A stretch of DNA of 64,000 nt from assembly GCA_024404145.1 (NCBI GenBank), contig JAKSQK010000001.1, positions 124,001 through 188,000 of the forward strand, given 5' to 3'. Origin of the DNA: Clostridia bacterium (GTDB taxonomy: Bacteria; Bacillota; Clostridia; Oscillospirales; Acutalibacteraceae). Shown here one piece after another: positions 22,823 to 31,822 of the stretch. The notes below the pieces were generated by a model. The model was not told the origin of the DNA, ran no database searches, and saw only the letters and a list, made by a program, of their open reading frames with translations. The position numbers and the translations under genes are program-made. Within the stretch, counting starts at the first letter, position 1. Every line of letters starts with the position of its first letter.

Positions 22823-23353
22823 ATGAAAAAAGGAAAAGTTTTCGGCAAAAATCAGGTGATCGCATTTTTGATGGTTATATGTCTTGGAGGAGCGGTATGG
22901 CTTAATATGCGTTTTTCTTCAAAGGAAAAATATTTGGGAGAGGCATCTTTTGTAAGTAATACGGGTAGCAAAGCGGTTGCAACAAGCGCAAAAGTTTCGG
23001 CAGAAACAGATTATTTTACCGAGGCGAAAGATAGTAGAGAAAAAGCGCTTGATGAGGCAAGAGATACGGTTAAAGAACTGCTGAAAACCGATAAACTGAC
23101 CGACGACGAAAAAAAGAATGCAACCGATAAGGTCTCCGAAATTGCCAAAAGAATAGAAAATGCCAATAATATTGAAACATTGATAAAGGCAAAGGGCTTT
23201 GATGATGCCGTTGCCGTTATAAGTGAAAAAGCGATAAGTATTGTCGTTAAATCCGACGGTCTTACAACTCCGCAAACCCTTCAAATTCAGGAAATTGTAA
23301 CAAGCGAAACGAATATCGGTCTCGGAAATATTAAAATTGTTACCGTAAAATAG
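22823..23353 (+). CDS. spoIIIAH: Stage III sporulation protein AH
   Basis: A 176-residue protein with an N-terminal TM helix (about residues 10-27), a helical linker (about 60-110) and a C-terminal YscJ/FliF-like ring-building-motif domain (about 112-176, ending TSETNIGLGNIKIVTVK). In B. subtilis AH faces the engulfment septum and binds forespore SpoIIQ. It follows spoIIIAG after 40 bases, with AAAGGGAG before the ATG, and completes the operon AA to AH. Confidence 0.95.
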   Translation: MKKGKVFGKNQVIAFLMVICLGGAVWLNMRFSSKEKYLGEASFVSNTGSKAVATSAKVSAETDYFTEAKDSREKALDEARDTVKELLKTDKLTDDEKKNATDKVSEIAKRIENANNIETLIKAKGFDDAVAVISEKAISIVVKSDGLTTPQTLQIQEIVTSETNIGLGNIKIVTVK

Positions 23354-23410
23354 TTGTATTTTTTGAAAAATGTGTTACAATAAGAAAAAAAGGATTCGGA
23401 GGAACCCTAA

Positions 23411-23758
23411 ATGCAGGATAATAATTTTGAAGTTTCGGTAAGTACCGAAGTACTCGAAAAAATGGCAGAAATAGCCGCTTGTGAAATAAAGGGCGTTAAA
23501 GGTCTTTCTAAAAAGTCGATAGATATTAAAGGCGCCATAAAAAATATGAATGCTTTTAAGGGCGTTAAGGTAGAGATGCTTAACGGAACGGCTGTAATCA
23601 ATATCTATATTGTGCTTGAAAAGGAAGCAAAAATGCGAGAAGTTGCAGTGGCCGTTCAGGAAAATATTAAGGATAAAATCCAAACTATGACGGGAACCGC
23701 AGTAACAAAAGTAAATGTAACGGTTGCCGATATTGCCGAAGAACCTAAAAACGAATAA
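23411..23758 (+). CDS. Asp23/Gls24 family envelope stress protein
   Basis: A 115-residue alkaline-shock protein 23 family member. VSVSTEVLEKMAEIAACEIKG (about residues 8-28, in two blocks), VNVTVADI at the end and a central IVLEKEAKMREVAVAVQENI match. Such proteins sit at the membrane through partners; the YqhY branch is commonly encoded beside spoIIIA and influences fatty-acid synthesis in B. subtilis. GGAGG precedes the ATG. A weak promoter (TTGTAT and TACAAT, 16 bases apart, about 23354-23381) may let it be expressed in vegetative cells apart from the sporulation operon. Confidence 0.92.
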   Translation: MQDNNFEVSVSTEVLEKMAEIAACEIKGVKGLSKKSIDIKGAIKNMNAFKGVKVEMLNGTAVINIYIVLEKEAKMREVAVAVQENIKDKIQTMTGTAVTKVNVTVADIAEEPKNE

Positions 23759-23789
23759 AAAAGACCGTCCGTTTTGGACGGTCTTTTTT
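23757..23789. terminator. Bidirectional terminator
   Basis: AAAGACCGTCC pairs with GGACGGTCTTT across a short loop, flanked by A- and T-runs. It lies between the Asp23 gene and the convergent phosphoesterase gene. Confidence 0.88.
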
Positions 23790-24480
23790 ATTCATCATTT
23801 ATCGGCAAAAGTTTTTGAAAAACGCAGGTATGATGCTCGGTTATTCTTTTGTCCTCGTGCAAAGACCCGAAAAACCATTTTTTATATGTCAGCGAACGGT
23901 CAAGTTCTTCAAAATAGCCGTTTATTTTGTTAACCCTGTCTGCATTTCCGCTTCTTAAAAGCATGGCGCTCTTAACTAAGGAGGGCGGCTCATGGGTGAT
24001 TATGTAATCAACCCGACAGTTTTCTTCGTCAAGTCTTTTTGCGCCTTCCGCCATTTCAATCGGAGTCGGTTCTTCCTCCCGCCACCAAAGACCTTTTTCA
24101 ACCCGCATATCTTTGTCTATGCTTTCTCCGCCTCCGAAGGTAAAAAAGGTGTTGTTTTCAATAGTAAAAACCTGACCTCGCATAAGGTGAAGAAGGTTTC
24201 CTTTTATTCTGTGAACCTTTCCGCCTTTCCAGACGGTAACCCTCGAACGGTTTATTTTTTCCATATTATCATGAGTGCCGTCGACAAAAGCGGTAACAAA
24301 TTTTCTCGTTGCAAAGAAATTGATAACCTTTTTTTCGAGGGCATTGCCATCAAAAATATACCCGAAATCACCGCAAACAATAAGCGTATCATTCTTTTTA
24401 AGTTTGCGAAATTCTTTGTCATAAAGGCGCTCAATATCGCCATGCATATCGCCGGTAATATAGACCGTAATAAACACCAC
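23788..24480 (-). CDS. Calcineurin-like metallophosphoesterase
   Basis: A 230-residue phosphoesterase. Metal-ligand motifs are ITGDMHGD (about residues 8-15), VCGDFGY (about 34-40), GTHDN (about 68; the usual GNHE/D block), ITHEPP (about 161) and the terminal-domain GSLHEDK (about 207, in place of the common GHxH). Substrate is unknown; related clostridial proteins are annotated only as metallophosphoesterases. The start is GTG (24478-24480), or the adjacent GTG, since the frame has no ATG before the first motif; the ribosome-binding site is weak. It stands alone on the minus strand between the Asp23 gene and dacF. Confidence 0.85.
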   Translation of the reverse strand: MVFITVYITGDMHGDIERLYDKEFRKLKKNDTLIVCGDFGYIFDGNALEKKVINFFATRKFVTAFVDGTHDNMEKINRSRVTVWKGGKVHRIKGNLLHLMRGQVFTIENNTFFTFGGGESIDKDMRVEKGLWWREEEPTPIEMAEGAKRLDEENCRVDYIITHEPPSLVKSAMLLRSGNADRVNKINGYFEELDRSLTYKKWFFGSLHEDKRITEHHTCVFQKLLPINDE

Positions 24481-24585
24481 ACTTCAAATTTATAAGTTTA
24501 TTGTATTTTTTTACTTTAATTTTGTCAATAGTTATTGTATAATATAATAAATAATTTTCTTTATTTGAAATAAACGGTGATTATT

Positions 24586-25920
24586 ATGTTAAAAAAGTCG
24601 ATAGCTTTCCTTTTATCTTTACTTATATTTATTATTCCGCTTTCTGTAACGGCGGCAGCTTATGAGCCCAACGGTTTTCCGATTTCGGCAAAATCGGTTG
24701 TCTTTGCCTGTCTTGATACGGGAGAAGTTCTCTATTCAAGAGAGGCGGATAAAAAGGTTTACCCCGCATCTATAACCAAGATTATGACGGTAACTCTTAT
24801 GCTCGAAAGCAAAAAATATAATCCCGATAAAAAAATTGCGATGACAGAGGAAGCTTTGAAATTAATCAGCGGTACTGGAAGTACTGTTTCAAATTTAAGA
24901 ATAGGCGAAAAAATAACAGAACTTGATTTGGCATATTTTATATTGATGTCGTCTTCGGGGGATTGCGCATATCTTGCCGCCATTCATTATGGCGGAAGCG
25001 TTGAAGGTTTCGTTGAAATGATGAATAAAAAAGCCCAAAGTTTAGGGCTTAAAAATACCCATTATGAGAATCCTGTGGGTCTTCATAATGAGCAGAATTA
25101 TACAACGGCAAACGATACGATTAAGCTGACAAAATATGCCCTTAAAAATGAAACATTTAAGAAAATTTGCGAATCTGCAAGATATACGATTCCCGCTACC
25201 AATTTTTCAAAAGAGAGAACAATATCAACTACAAATTTTCTGCAAGATAATACTACAAATTATTTTTATGCTTATGCAAAAGGAATAAAAACGGGATATA
25301 CCGATGAGGCGGGAAGATGTCTTGTTTCTTCGGCTTCGTATAACGGATATAATTATATTTGTGCAATGTTCGGTTGCCCTGTCGACCCATATAAGCGCCA
25401 TGAATTTGTCGATTCAAAAAACCTTTATAGATGGGCGTTTAATACCTTTGAATATAAGCAGGTGGCAGATTTGCAAAATCCTATTTGTGAGGTAGGCGTT
25501 GAATTGTCGCTTGATACGGATTATATTCCTCTTTATATAGAGAAGGAATTTGTAACCGTTTTGCCGAAAAATGCCGATGATTCCACCATATCGGTCGAAC
25601 CCCATTTGAAATCAAAAACGGTTGAAGCGCCTGTAAAAAAAGGCGATATTTTGGGAACTGCCGATATAATTTATGCCGAAGAAAAAATCGGAACGGTTAA
25701 TCTTGTTGCTAACGAAAATGTTGAAAGAAGTACGATTCTATATGTTTTCAAAGGCCTTAAAACCTTCTTCTTGTCAAAATATATGATGGCGGTATATATT
25801 CTTATAGGAGCCGTAATATTTGCATTCTTCGTCGGTGTTTATCACCTTAATAAGAAAAGAAAAAAGAAAAGAAAAGTAAGATATATTCCGTATAATAAAC
25901 ACAATAGAGATGACCGTTGA
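24586..25920 (+). CDS. D-alanyl-D-alanine carboxypeptidase (S11, DacF-like)
   Basis: A 444-residue low-molecular-weight penicillin-binding protein that trims the pentapeptide of peptidoglycan outside the membrane. It has a signal peptide (residues 1-25), the catalytic SxxK S62-I-T-K65 and the KTG box in GIKTGYTDEAG (about 235). The SxN region reads SSSGDC (about 122-127), where the Asn of SGND/SAND appears to be Gly. A beta domain (about 285-390) and, unlike DacA's amphipathic tail, a clear C-terminal TM (about 398-420) with a very basic tail follow. ATG 24586 with GGTGA upstream is preferred over the in-frame GTG at 24577. Confidence 0.9.
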   Translation: MLKKSIAFLLSLLIFIIPLSVTAAAYEPNGFPISAKSVVFACLDTGEVLYSREADKKVYPASITKIMTVTLMLESKKYNPDKKIAMTEEALKLISGTGSTVSNLRIGEKITELDLAYFILMSSSGDCAYLAAIHYGGSVEGFVEMMNKKAQSLGLKNTHYENPVGLHNEQNYTTANDTIKLTKYALKNETFKKICESARYTIPATNFSKERTISTTNFLQDNTTNYFYAYAKGIKTGYTDEAGRCLVSSASYNGYNYICAMFGCPVDPYKRHEFVDSKNLYRWAFNTFEYKQVADLQNPICEVGVELSLDTDYIPLYIEKEFVTVLPKNADDSTISVEPHLKSKTVEAPVKKGDILGTADIIYAEEKIGTVNLVANENVERSTILYVFKGLKTFFLSKYMMAVYILIGAVIFAFFVGVYHLNKKRKKKRKVRYIPYNKHNRDDR

Positions 25921-25997
25921 TTGACAAAACGGTAGAAATATGTTACTATATTGAGAAATAATATATATTTTTTAGAATTTATGCCGATAATTTGCAT

Positions 25998-26051
25998 AAA
26001 AAATGAGCACCCCCGAAAGAATATGCTAAATGCATAGTAGGGGGGTACTCT
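25998..26051 (-). terminator. Terminator of tRNA-Thr
   Basis: On the minus strand GAGTACCCCCC pairs with CGGGGGTGCTC (one mismatch) over a loop of about 25 bases, followed by ATTTTTTATG. It begins right after the encoded CCA of the tRNA. Confidence 0.75.
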
Positions 26052-26053
26052 GT

Positions 26054-26129
26054 TGGAGCTGAAGATGGGACTCGAACCCACGATCTGCTGATTACGAATC
26101 AGCTGCTCTACCATCTGAGCCACTTCAGC
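26054..26129 (-). tRNA. tRNA-Thr (anticodon CGT)
   Basis: A 76-base cloverleaf on the minus strand. The acceptor GCTGAAG pairs with CTTCAGC, followed by discriminator T and an encoded CCA. The D arm has GGCTCAGATGGTAGAGCA, the anticodon loop is TTCGTAA (CGT, reading ACG Thr) between CTGA stems, and the T arm has GGTTCGAGTCC. It has its own promoter and terminator. Confidence 0.95.
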
Positions 26130-26139
26130 AAGTAATGAT

Positions 26140-26168
26140 ATTATACATTTTCTTATTATTATAGTCAA
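26140..26168 (-). promoter_or_regulatory. Promoter of tRNA-Thr
   Basis: On the minus strand TTGACT (26163-26168), a 17-base spacer and TATAAT (26140-26145), 11 bases before the mature tRNA 5' end. Confidence 0.8.
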
Positions 26169-26192
26169 GACTTTATTTTGAGGGAAAAGAAT

Positions 26193-26588
26193 ATGGAAGA
26201 GAATACAATTAATCAAAGAATAGCGGGATATAGGAAACTGGCAGGTTTTACACAGGCACAGGCAGCAGAACTTTTGAATCTAAAAAGAAACACCTATGCA
26301 AGAATGGAAAAATACGGAAATCCAACCCCCGATATGTTAAAGCAAATGGCGGAACTTTTCAGGGTTTCGGTTGCAACGCTTATATACGGAAAAGATGAAA
26401 ATGTTTCGGCATTCGTTCAACCGCCGATACCTCCGCTTGTTTTGGAGCAACCGAGTTTTAATGATATTTTACCGCTTTCGATAATGGAAACGAATGCAAT
26501 AAGGATTTTCAGAAATCTATCGAAAACAGACCAGCAAATTATAGTAGATTCGTTCAACGAAGTTTATCGAAATTCCAAGAAAAAATGA
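26193..26588 (+). CDS. XRE-family helix-turn-helix regulator
   Basis: A 131-residue regulator. The N-terminal HTH_3 domain (about residues 5-60) reads INQRIAGYRKLAGFTQAQAA then ELLNLKRNTYARMEKYGNPTP, and the C-terminal half (about 85-131) has a proline-rich linker and a short helical region ending NLSKTDQQIIVDSFNEVYRN. Ligand and targets are unknown; there is no toxin or phage gene beside it. ATG 26193 with GAGGG upstream is preferred over TTG at 26178. The tRNA-Thr promoter lies just upstream on the opposite strand, and the gene ends at a terminator. Confidence 0.85.
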   Translation: MEENTINQRIAGYRKLAGFTQAQAAELLNLKRNTYARMEKYGNPTPDMLKQMAELFRVSVATLIYGKDENVSAFVQPPIPPLVLEQPSFNDILPLSIMETNAIRIFRNLSKTDQQIIVDSFNEVYRNSKKK

Positions 26589-26606
26589 TATATTAAAAAC
26601 TAACAT

Positions 26607-26636
26607 AATCCTCTCTTTTCAAGAGGGGATTTTTTG
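26607..26636 (+). terminator. Intrinsic terminator of the XRE regulator
   Basis: ATCCTCTC pairs with GAGGGGAT-type sequence (one G-T pair), followed by TTTTTT. Confidence 0.8.
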
Positions 26637-26670
26637 TTGCCCTAAAAAACAAATTTTCCTTTAATAATAC

Positions 26671-26699
26671 TTGTATTATATAATATATTATGCTATTAT
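26671..26699 (+). promoter_or_regulatory. Probable promoter of the lepA operon
   Basis: TTGTAT (26671-26676), a 17-base spacer and TATTAT (26694-26699), about 50 bases before lepA. The surrounding DNA is very AT-rich, so other -10 matches exist. Confidence 0.5.
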
Positions 26700-26751
26700 G
26701 TATTATGTATAATTATGTTAAGAAACAGACTTATGAAAAAGGAGAATGAAA

Positions 26752-28557
26752 TTGTCTTTTCCGCTTGAAAATATCAGAAATTTTTGTATAGTGGCTCATA
26801 TCGACCACGGTAAATCAACCCTTGCAGACCGACTTTTGGAGCTTACCGAATCGGTTGAATCGAGGGATATGGAGGAACAAATTCTCGATAGTATGGAACT
26901 CGAAAGGGAACGGGGCATAACCATAAAAGCCCATGCCGTTACGCTTTATTACAATGCTGAAGACGGGAAAAAATACGAGCTCAACCTTATTGATACTCCG
27001 GGGCATGTTGACTTTAATTATGAGGTTTCCCGTTCACTCGCCGCCTGTGAAGGCGCCATACTTGTTGTTGACGCTTCTCAGGGCATAGAGGCGCAAACTC
27101 TTGCAAATACCTATCTTGCGGTTGACCACGGCCTTGAAATTCTGCCGGTAATAAATAAAATCGACCTTCCTTCGGCAGAGCCCGATAGGATAAAAAAAGA
27201 GATAGAAGATATAATCGGAATTCCCGCCGATGAAGCTCCGCTAATTTCGGCAAAAACAGGACTTAATGTTGGGGAAGTTTTAGAACTAATCGTAAACAAA
27301 GTTCCTGCTCCGAAGGGCGATAGAAATGCGCCGCTTAAAGCCCTCGTTTTTGATTCGTATTATGACCCTTATAAGGGAGTTATAGTATATTTCCGAGTTG
27401 TCAGCGGAAAACTTAAAACCGGAGACAGAATAAAAATGATGGCAACCGGAGCCGAGTTTGATATTGTTGAAATCGGAAGAAAGAGCGCAACAGACCTTAC
27501 TCCCTGCGATGTTTTGGAGGCAGGTGAGGTCGGATATCTTGCGGCTTCGATAAAAACGGTTTCCGAGGCAAGAGTCGGCGATACGATTACCCATATCGAA
27601 AGCAGTGCCGATGAGCCGTTGCCGGGATATAAAAATGTAAAACCGGTTGTTTTCTGCGGTATTTATCCTGCCGACGGCGCAAAATATCCCGACCTTCGGG
27701 AAGCGCTCGAAAAACTGCAACTCAATGATGCATCGCTGTTGTTTGAGCCCGAAACATCAAAAGCGCTGGGCTTTGGTTTTCGTTGCGGATTTTTAGGTCT
27801 TCTTCATATGGAAATAATAGAGGAAAGACTTGAAAGAGAGTATAATCTTGATATAATCACAACGGCGCCGAGCGTTGTTTATGAATTTCGTTTAACAAAC
27901 GGGGAAACGGTTTTTGTTGATAACCCGACAAATTATCCCGAACCCGCAACGGTTGAAGAATCGCTTGAACCGATAGCCAATGTCCATATATATTCTCCGA
28001 GCGACTTTGTAGGAACGATTATGCAACTTTGCGAGGAGCGAAGGGGCGACTATATCGATATGAAATATATGGGCGATAGGGTTGATATACATTATGTTAT
28101 GCCTATGGGCGAGATAGTTTATGACTTTTTTGATGCATTAAAATCCAGAACAAAGGGCTATGCAAGTTATGATTACGAACCGGCAGGTTATAAGAAATCA
28201 AGTCTTGTTAAACTTGATGTTATGCTTGCGGGAGATACGGTTGATGCGCTTTCGTTTATTGTTCATTCATCAAATTCTTATGCAAGGGCAAGGCGTATAG
28301 CCGAGAAGCTTAAAGATTATATACCAAGACAGCTTTTTGAAGTTCCCGTTCAGGTTGCGGTAGGCGGAAAGATTATCGCAAGAGAAACGGTTAAAGCTAT
28401 GAGAAAAGATGTTCTTGCAAAATGTTACGGCGGAGATATAACCCGAAAGAAGAAACTGCTTGAAAAGCAAAAAGAGGGAAAGAAAAAGATGCGCCGTTTA
28501 GGTTCGGTTGAAGTTCCGAAAGATGCCTTTATGGCAGTTCTAAAACTTGATGAATAG
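26752..28557 (+). CDS. lepA: Elongation factor 4 (LepA, back-translocating GTPase)
   Basis: A 601-residue ribosome-associated GTPase. G1 is [16 protein letters not shown] (about residues 15-30), G2 is in [13 protein letters not shown]3 DTPGHVDF (about 82), G4 NKIDLPSA (about 136) and G5 SAKTG. Domains II, III, V and the LepA-specific C-terminal domain ([16 protein letters not shown]) are all present; length is normal. The ATG at 26746 sits one base after AAGGAG, too close to be used; TTG at 26752, 7 bases away, is the likely start. It opens a long co-directional run of genes. Confidence 0.96.
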   Translation: MSFPLENIRNFCIVAHIDHGKSTLADRLLELTESVESRDMEEQILDSMELERERGITIKAHAVTLYYNAEDGKKYELNLIDTPGHVDFNYEVSRSLAACEGAILVVDASQGIEAQTLANTYLAVDHGLEILPVINKIDLPSAEPDRIKKEIEDIIGIPADEAPLISAKTGLNVGEVLELIVNKVPAPKGDRNAPLKALVFDSYYDPYKGVIVYFRVVSGKLKTGDRIKMMATGAEFDIVEIGRKSATDLTPCDVLEAGEVGYLAASIKTVSEARVGDTITHIESSADEPLPGYKNVKPVVFCGIYPADGAKYPDLREALEKLQLNDASLLFEPETSKALGFGFRCGFLGLLHMEIIEERLEREYNLDIITTAPSVVYEFRLTNGETVFVDNPTNYPEPATVEESLEPIANVHIYSPSDFVGTIMQLCEERRGDYIDMKYMGDRVDIHYVMPMGEIVYDFFDALKSRTKGYASYDYEPAGYKKSSLVKLDVMLAGDTVDALSFIVHSSNSYARARRIAEKLKDYIPRQLFEVPVQVAVGGKIIARETVKAMRKDVLAKCYGGDITRKKKLLEKQKEGKKKMRRLGSVEVPKDAFMAVLKLDE

Positions 28558-28569
28558 AGGAAAATATCT

Positions 28570-29412
28570 ATGACAAGAAGAGAAAAGGCAATAAAACGAA
28601 GAAGAAAATTTATTGCAACGGTTGCGATTTGTTTTGTTGCCGTTTTGGGAATAATAGTTGCGATAGTTTGCGTAATTTCAAAAGATACCGATAATGGTAA
28701 GGAAAATGAGGTTTCAAAGCCGATAGTTTCATCGACTGTAAGTTCTGCGGTTTCCAAGTCGGAAACGCCCGAAACATCTGCGCCCAAAAACAAGATAGAC
28801 AGTAAAACCGGTCTTGATACAACTTATTCAAATCTCATGCTCGTTAACGGGAGTCATCCTTTGCCGGATAACTACGACAGCGAAGTCAGAAAAGACCTTG
28901 TTGAGATAGATAAAAAACTGCGTAATAATGACTATGTTACAAAAATCCATAAAACCGTTTATCCTTATATAAAGGCAATGGTGGAAGCCGCCCAAAATGA
29001 CGGTGTTGAATTAAAAATATGGTCGCCGTTCAGAAGTTTTGCCGACCAAAATGTTCTTTTTGAGAATCAGGTTAAAAGGGTAGGCGGAGATGAGGAAAAA
29101 GCGGCAACTGTTGTTGCCCGTGCCGGAACAAGTGAGCATAATACGGGTATTTGCGCCGATTTCAATATGGCTGACGATGCTTTTGAGAATACTCCGATGT
29201 ATGAATGGATGTGCAAAAATGCCGAAAACTACGGTTTTATTCTCCGTTATCCTAAATCGAAGCAGGATAAAACCGGCGTTATATATGAGTCTTGGCATTG
29301 GCGCTTTGTCGGAATAGAAATGGCAAAGAAGATAAACGAATCGGGCCTTTGCCTTGAAGAATATATCGAGCAGAATAATCTTTTTAAGGAATCATCGGCA
29401 GATAATTTTTAA
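28570..29412 (+). CDS. VanY-type D-alanyl-D-alanine carboxypeptidase (M15B)
   Basis: A 280-residue membrane-anchored zinc peptidase acting on peptidoglycan stem peptides. A basic N-terminus and TM (residues 1-37) are followed by a Ser/Thr-rich linker (about 45-75) and the M15B catalytic domain: SPFRSFADQNVLFE (about 150), the zinc-binding GTSEHNTGICADF (about 186-198) and ESWHWRFVG (about 239-247). These motifs match VanY carboxypeptidases. No vancomycin-resistance genes lie near, so it is probably a house-keeping cell-wall trimming enzyme. It lies between lepA and murD with GAGG before the ATG. Confidence 0.9.
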   Translation: MTRREKAIKRRRKFIATVAICFVAVLGIIVAIVCVISKDTDNGKENEVSKPIVSSTVSSAVSKSETPETSAPKNKIDSKTGLDTTYSNLMLVNGSHPLPDNYDSEVRKDLVEIDKKLRNNDYVTKIHKTVYPYIKAMVEAAQNDGVELKIWSPFRSFADQNVLFENQVKRVGGDEEKAATVVARAGTSEHNTGICADFNMADDAFENTPMYEWMCKNAENYGFILRYPKSKQDKTGVIYESWHWRFVGIEMAKKINESGLCLEEYIEQNNLFKESSADNF

Positions 29413-29423
29413 GGAGTTTTTAT

Positions 29424-30803
29424 ATGGACTGTAAAGATTTTTTTGAAAAACTTAACGGCAAGAAAATTGCGATGTGCGGAATAGGAATAAGCAATACTCC
29501 GCTTATACTCAATTTTCTTAATAAAGGAGCCAGAGTAATCGCCTGTGATAAAAGAAACAGGGAGCAGATAGGCGAACTTGCCAAACAGCTTGAAAATGCG
29601 GGAGCCGAACTCAAACTCGGTGAAAATTATCTTGAAAATTTAGAGGTTGATATAATTTTCCGAACCCCCGGTATGAGTTTTAATCTTCCCGAACTTGAAA
29701 AGGCGAGAAAAAGAGGAATTCCCGTTACAAGCGAAATGGAAGTCTTTTTTGATTTATGTCCTGCAACGGTTTTTGCGGTAACCGGCTCCGACGGAAAAAC
29801 AACAACGACAACGCTGGTCGCAAAAATGCTTGAAGCCGACGGCAAGAAAGTATTTATGGGCGGAAATATAGGAAAACCGCTTTTGCCGGAAATCGAGAAT
29901 ATAACGGCAGATGACTTTGTTGTTGTCGAACTTTCTTCGTTTCAGTTGATATCAATGCGCAAAAGCCCTGATGTTGCAATAGTTACAAATGTTGCGCCTA
30001 ATCATCTTGATATCCATAAGGATATGGATGAATATGTTGAAGCAAAGAAGAATGTTCTTCTCCATCAAAATGCTTTTTCTCGAACAGTTCTCAATAGAGA
30101 TAACGATATAACCGAAGGTTTCAGAAAATTCGTAAGAGGTCAGTCTTTGGGATTCAGTATGGAAAGAAAACTGAACAACGGCGCTTGGCTTGACGAAAGC
30201 GGAAATCTTCATATGGCATATAGAGGAATAGATGTTCCGATAATAAACAGAAAAGAAATTTCGGTTGTCGGCGACCATAATGTTCAAAACTATCTTGCGG
30301 CAATAACCGCCGTTTGGGGTTATGTTTCGCTTGATGCCATAAAGAAAGTCGCCCATGAGTTTATGGGGGTTGAGCATAGAATTGAGTTTGTAAGAGAAGT
30401 AAACGGAGTTAAGTATTATAACGATTCCATCGCCTCTTCGCCGACAAGAACTATCGCCGGTCTTAAATCTTTCGACCAAAAGGTTATTTTAATTGCCGGA
30501 GGATACGATAAGCATATTCCGTTTGACCCGCTTATGCCGTATTTAACCGAAAAGGTTAAAACGCTCTATCTTTGCGGAGATACAGCCGACAAAATCGAAA
30601 AAACATTAAGAGAATTTGACGGATATAACGGAAATCCACAAATAATAAGAACAAAAGATATTCCGGAGGCGGTTTCAAAGATATATGCAACTGCCCAAAA
30701 AGGCGATATCGTTATGTTAAGTCCCGCATGTGCGAGTTTTGATGCTTATCCTAATTTTGCAAAAAGGGGCAATCATTTTAAGGAGTTAGTAAACAATTTA
30801 TGA
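29424..30803 (+). CDS. murD: UDP-N-acetylmuramoyl-L-alanine:D-glutamate ligase
   Basis: A 459-residue cytoplasmic ligase that adds D-Glu to UDP-MurNAc-L-Ala with ATP. The N-terminal Rossmann domain has MCGIGISNTPLILNFL (about residues 13-28), the ATP loop is GSDGKTTTTTLVAKML (about 116), ELSSFQL (about 155) and VAPNHLDIH (about 190) mark the central domain, and the C-terminal domain has NDSIASSPTRTIAGL (about 332) and LSPACASFD (about 432). AAGGAG precedes the start. It overlaps the following peptidase gene by 4 bases. Confidence 0.96.
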   Translation: MDCKDFFEKLNGKKIAMCGIGISNTPLILNFLNKGARVIACDKRNREQIGELAKQLENAGAELKLGENYLENLEVDIIFRTPGMSFNLPELEKARKRGIPVTSEMEVFFDLCPATVFAVTGSDGKTTTTTLVAKMLEADGKKVFMGGNIGKPLLPEIENITADDFVVVELSSFQLISMRKSPDVAIVTNVAPNHLDIHKDMDEYVEAKKNVLLHQNAFSRTVLNRDNDITEGFRKFVRGQSLGFSMERKLNNGAWLDESGNLHMAYRGIDVPIINRKEISVVGDHNVQNYLAAITAVWGYVSLDAIKKVAHEFMGVEHRIEFVREVNGVKYYNDSIASSPTRTIAGLKSFDQKVILIAGGYDKHIPFDPLMPYLTEKVKTLYLCGDTADKIEKTLREFDGYNGNPQIIRTKDIPEAVSKIYATAQKGDIVMLSPACASFDAYPNFAKRGNHFKELVNNL

Positions 30804-31822
30804 AGGATATAAAGGATATGCTTTTCTCTCTTTGTACCTGTTGCACAGCAGGAAAAGTAAGGGAAGCTTCTGATGTTGCAGCAGAAGAAATGCGCAAATA
30901 CTGCGAAACGGTGGTAAAAAGCGAAAATAATATGAGTTTTTACGGCGTTTTGAAGGGCAAAAAAGATTATACTTTAATGCTCGATGCTCATATAGACGAA
31001 GTATCTTTTGTTGTAACCGATATTGATGAAAACGGTTTTTTAACGGTCAGCAATGCCGGTGGAATAGATATCAGAACTTTGCCGTCGAAATGTGTTTTAA
31101 TTCACGGCAAGGAGAGAACAAAGGGTGTTTTCATAAGCACTCCTCCTCATCTTTCAAGCGGTGAAACGGAGTATGATGATATCTCGGCTGTAAAGATAGA
31201 TACCTGCCTCGGGGCAAAGGCAAAGGATTTAATATCTCTCGGCGATATCGTTACTTATGATGTTGAGCCAAAACAGCTTATTGATACGAGAGTTACGGGA
31301 AAATCGCTTGATGACCGAGCAGGTGTTACCGTTTTGTTGGAACTTGCGAAACGGCTTAAAGATAAAGAACTTCCGATAAATGTTGTTTTTTCGGTTGTAG
31401 ATGGCGAAGAACTCGGAATGCGGGGCGCCCAAGTTGCAACTTTCGGCATCTCTCCCGATGAAGCAGTAGCGATAGATGTCAGTTTTGCCGTTGCTCCCGA
31501 TGTTTCGGCAGAAGAAGGCGGATATATTTCAAAGGGCGGTATGATAGGCGTTTCTCCCATACTTGACAGAGAAATAACCAATAAATTAAATACCATTGCA
31601 TTTGATAAAAAAATCAATTATCAAAACGAGGTTATGGGCGGAAAAACCGGTACCGACTCCGATGTAATTTCGCTAAGCGCAAAAGGGGTAAGAACGGGGC
31701 TTGTTTCAATACCGCTCAGAAATATGCATACCGATTGCGAAATAATAGACCTCGCCGATATAAAATCCACCTGCGATATTCTTGAAGAATACATTTTGTC
31801 GGGAGGGATTATGAATGTTTGA
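30800..31822 (+). CDS. M42 family metallopeptidase (first of a pair)
   Basis: A 340-residue aminopeptidase of the M42 type, which forms hollow tetrahedral dodecamers acting on peptides. Metal and catalytic motifs are LDAHIDEVSF (about residue 54), SLDDRAGV (about 170), VVDGEELGMRGA (about 202), AIDVSFA (about 228) and RNMHTDCEIID (about 305). Neighbours in the class are often misnamed endoglucanase M. It starts within the end of murD and overlaps the second M42 gene by 8 bases, so the two paralogues are made together and could form a mixed particle (inference). Confidence 0.9.
   Translation: MKDIKDMLFSLCTCCTAGKVREASDVAAEEMRKYCETVVKSENNMSFYGVLKGKKDYTLMLDAHIDEVSFVVTDIDENGFLTVSNAGGIDIRTLPSKCVLIHGKERTKGVFISTPPHLSSGETEYDDISAVKIDTCLGAKAKDLISLGDIVTYDVEPKQLIDTRVTGKSLDDRAGVTVLLELAKRLKDKELPINVVFSVVDGEELGMRGAQVATFGISPDEAVAIDVSFAVAPDVSAEEGGYISKGGMIGVSPILDREITNKLNTIAFDKKINYQNEVMGGKTGTDSDVISLSAKGVRTGLVSIPLRNMHTDCEIIDLADIKSTCDILEEYILSGGIMNV

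Noticed and set aside
26746-26751. ATG at 26746 as the lepA start
   Set aside because: It is one base from AAGGAG, too close for the ribosome; TTG at 26752 has correct spacing and fits the family.
28570-29412. VanY-like gene as part of a vancomycin-resistance cluster
   Set aside because: No vanRS, vanHAX or vanZ-like genes are near; it lies between lepA and murD as a house-keeping gene.
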